Below are positions 6,005-6,371 of a stretch of 6,371 nt of DNA, in pieces. A program made the position numbers and the translations under genes. Below the pieces are notes generated by a model that saw nothing but the letters and a program-made list of their open reading frames with translations, searched no databases and was not told where the DNA came from. How positions within the stretch are numbered: position 1 is the stretch's first letter; each line of letters opens with the position of its first letter. The stretch covers positions 1 through 6,371 of the forward strand of contig DHGV01000053.1 of assembly GCA_002402945.1 (NCBI GenBank), written 5' to 3'. Source of the stretch: Pelotomaculum sp. UBA4789 (GTDB taxonomy: Bacteria > Bacillota > Desulfotomaculia > Desulfotomaculales > Pelotomaculaceae).

Positions 6005-6371
6005 CTAATCAGGGCTGTTTTTAAAAGCCAGGCAGTAATTCACGTTATCAAAAGCCGTCATGGTATGATTTGGATTCGCCTGATTATATGCAGCGAAGTA
6101 TTGCCCGGTAGTTTCTGTGGGTGTCAGATGTTCATATATCAAAAAGCTGCTGTCAGAAAGCAATAGTTCCATTTCTTCATAAGAGTAACTTGCCAGCATT
6201 TTTTCACCGGCGCCGGCAGCCATAGCCGCTTGCTTTTTGGCCCGCGCTCCTGCCTGGTCGGTGTAACTTTTTTCATCCGGATAGTCAAACACAATGCTGC
6301 TGCCACTTGGGATAACATCTGCGAGCAGTTTGATTATTTGCATAAACTCCTCTTTCGGTGCGCCAAGCATA
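6005..6371 (-). CDS. Class I SAM methyltransferase (LCM-type), C-terminal part, cut by window edge
   Basis: The visible 121 residues form the C-terminal part of a leucine-carboxyl-methyltransferase-like SAM-dependent methyltransferase, a broad family often found in secondary metabolism and of mostly unknown substrate. The pieces are a helix-strand (IIKLLADVIPSGSSIVFDYP) matching the family's LVFDY strand, then YSYEEMELLLSDSSFLIYEHLTP, and a final strand NVNYCLAFK near the C-terminus. The Met at 6370 is almost certainly internal: it falls where the family has WEGxxYxL, and the gene continues past the window. The SAM-binding half is outside, so intactness cannot be judged. The stop (6005-6007) converges on the nuclease gene with a 50-base gap that contains only a weak hairpin. 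It is a different protein from the LCM-type fragment ending at 1860 and looks undamaged in the part seen. Confidence 0.8.
   Translation of the reverse strand, partial: MLGAPKEEFMQIIKLLADVIPSGSSIVFDYPDEKSYTDQAGARAKKQAAMAAGAGEKMLASYSYEEMELLLSDSSFLIYEHLTPTETTGQYFAAYNQANPNHTMTAFDNVNYCLAFKNSPD

Overview
The window looks like a stretch of chromosome from an anaerobic, low-to-moderate GC Bacillota (Firmicutes). The signs are strong purine-rich Shine-Dalgarno sequences, sigma-A type promoters with TATAAT -10 boxes, GTG and TTG starts, a Gram-positive type LexA box (GAAC-N4-GTTC), and proteins of kinds common in Peptococcaceae, Negativicutes and related groups. The genus cannot be told from this sequence. 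There is no phage, insertion sequence, CRISPR array, tRNA or rRNA.

Layout, left to right. (1) The last 25 codons of mscL (mechanosensitive channel) run in from the left and are followed by a hairpin terminator and a REP-like inverted repeat. (2) A good sigma-A promoter drives a small stand-alone MoaE-like gene. (3) Four bases later, on the other strand, lies a gene for an integral-membrane isoprenylcysteine-carboxyl-methyltransferase-like (ICMT) protein. It starts abruptly inside its first membrane segment and has no ribosome binding site. (4) Directly abutting its 5' end, head to head, is the C-terminal half of a class I SAM methyltransferase of the LCM type, also without its 5' part. This is best read as a rearrangement scar that beheaded two genes. 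(5) A complete UvrD/PcrA-type helicase gene on the minus strand converges on that fragment and overlaps its 3' end. Its promoter has an extended -10 and a perfect palindromic LexA box at the predicted transcription start, so SOS control is likely. (6) Diverging from the helicase, a two-gene operon encodes a very short protein with the N-terminus of the DUF3795 family, coupled by an ATGA overlap to a 492-residue RNB-domain exoribonuclease. (7) On the minus strand at the right edge is the C-terminal part of a second LCM-type methyltransferase, cut by the window end.

Functionally this is a mixed housekeeping/accessory neighbourhood, not one pathway: DNA repair (helicase), RNA turnover (RNB nuclease), and several methyltransferase-related genes, two of which look damaged. 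No clear novel multi-gene system is visible. The observations most worth following are the LexA-controlled helicase, the double-truncation junction near 1425, the DUF3795 remnant coupled to the nuclease, and the MoaE-like protein that appears to lack one of the two catalytic lysines.
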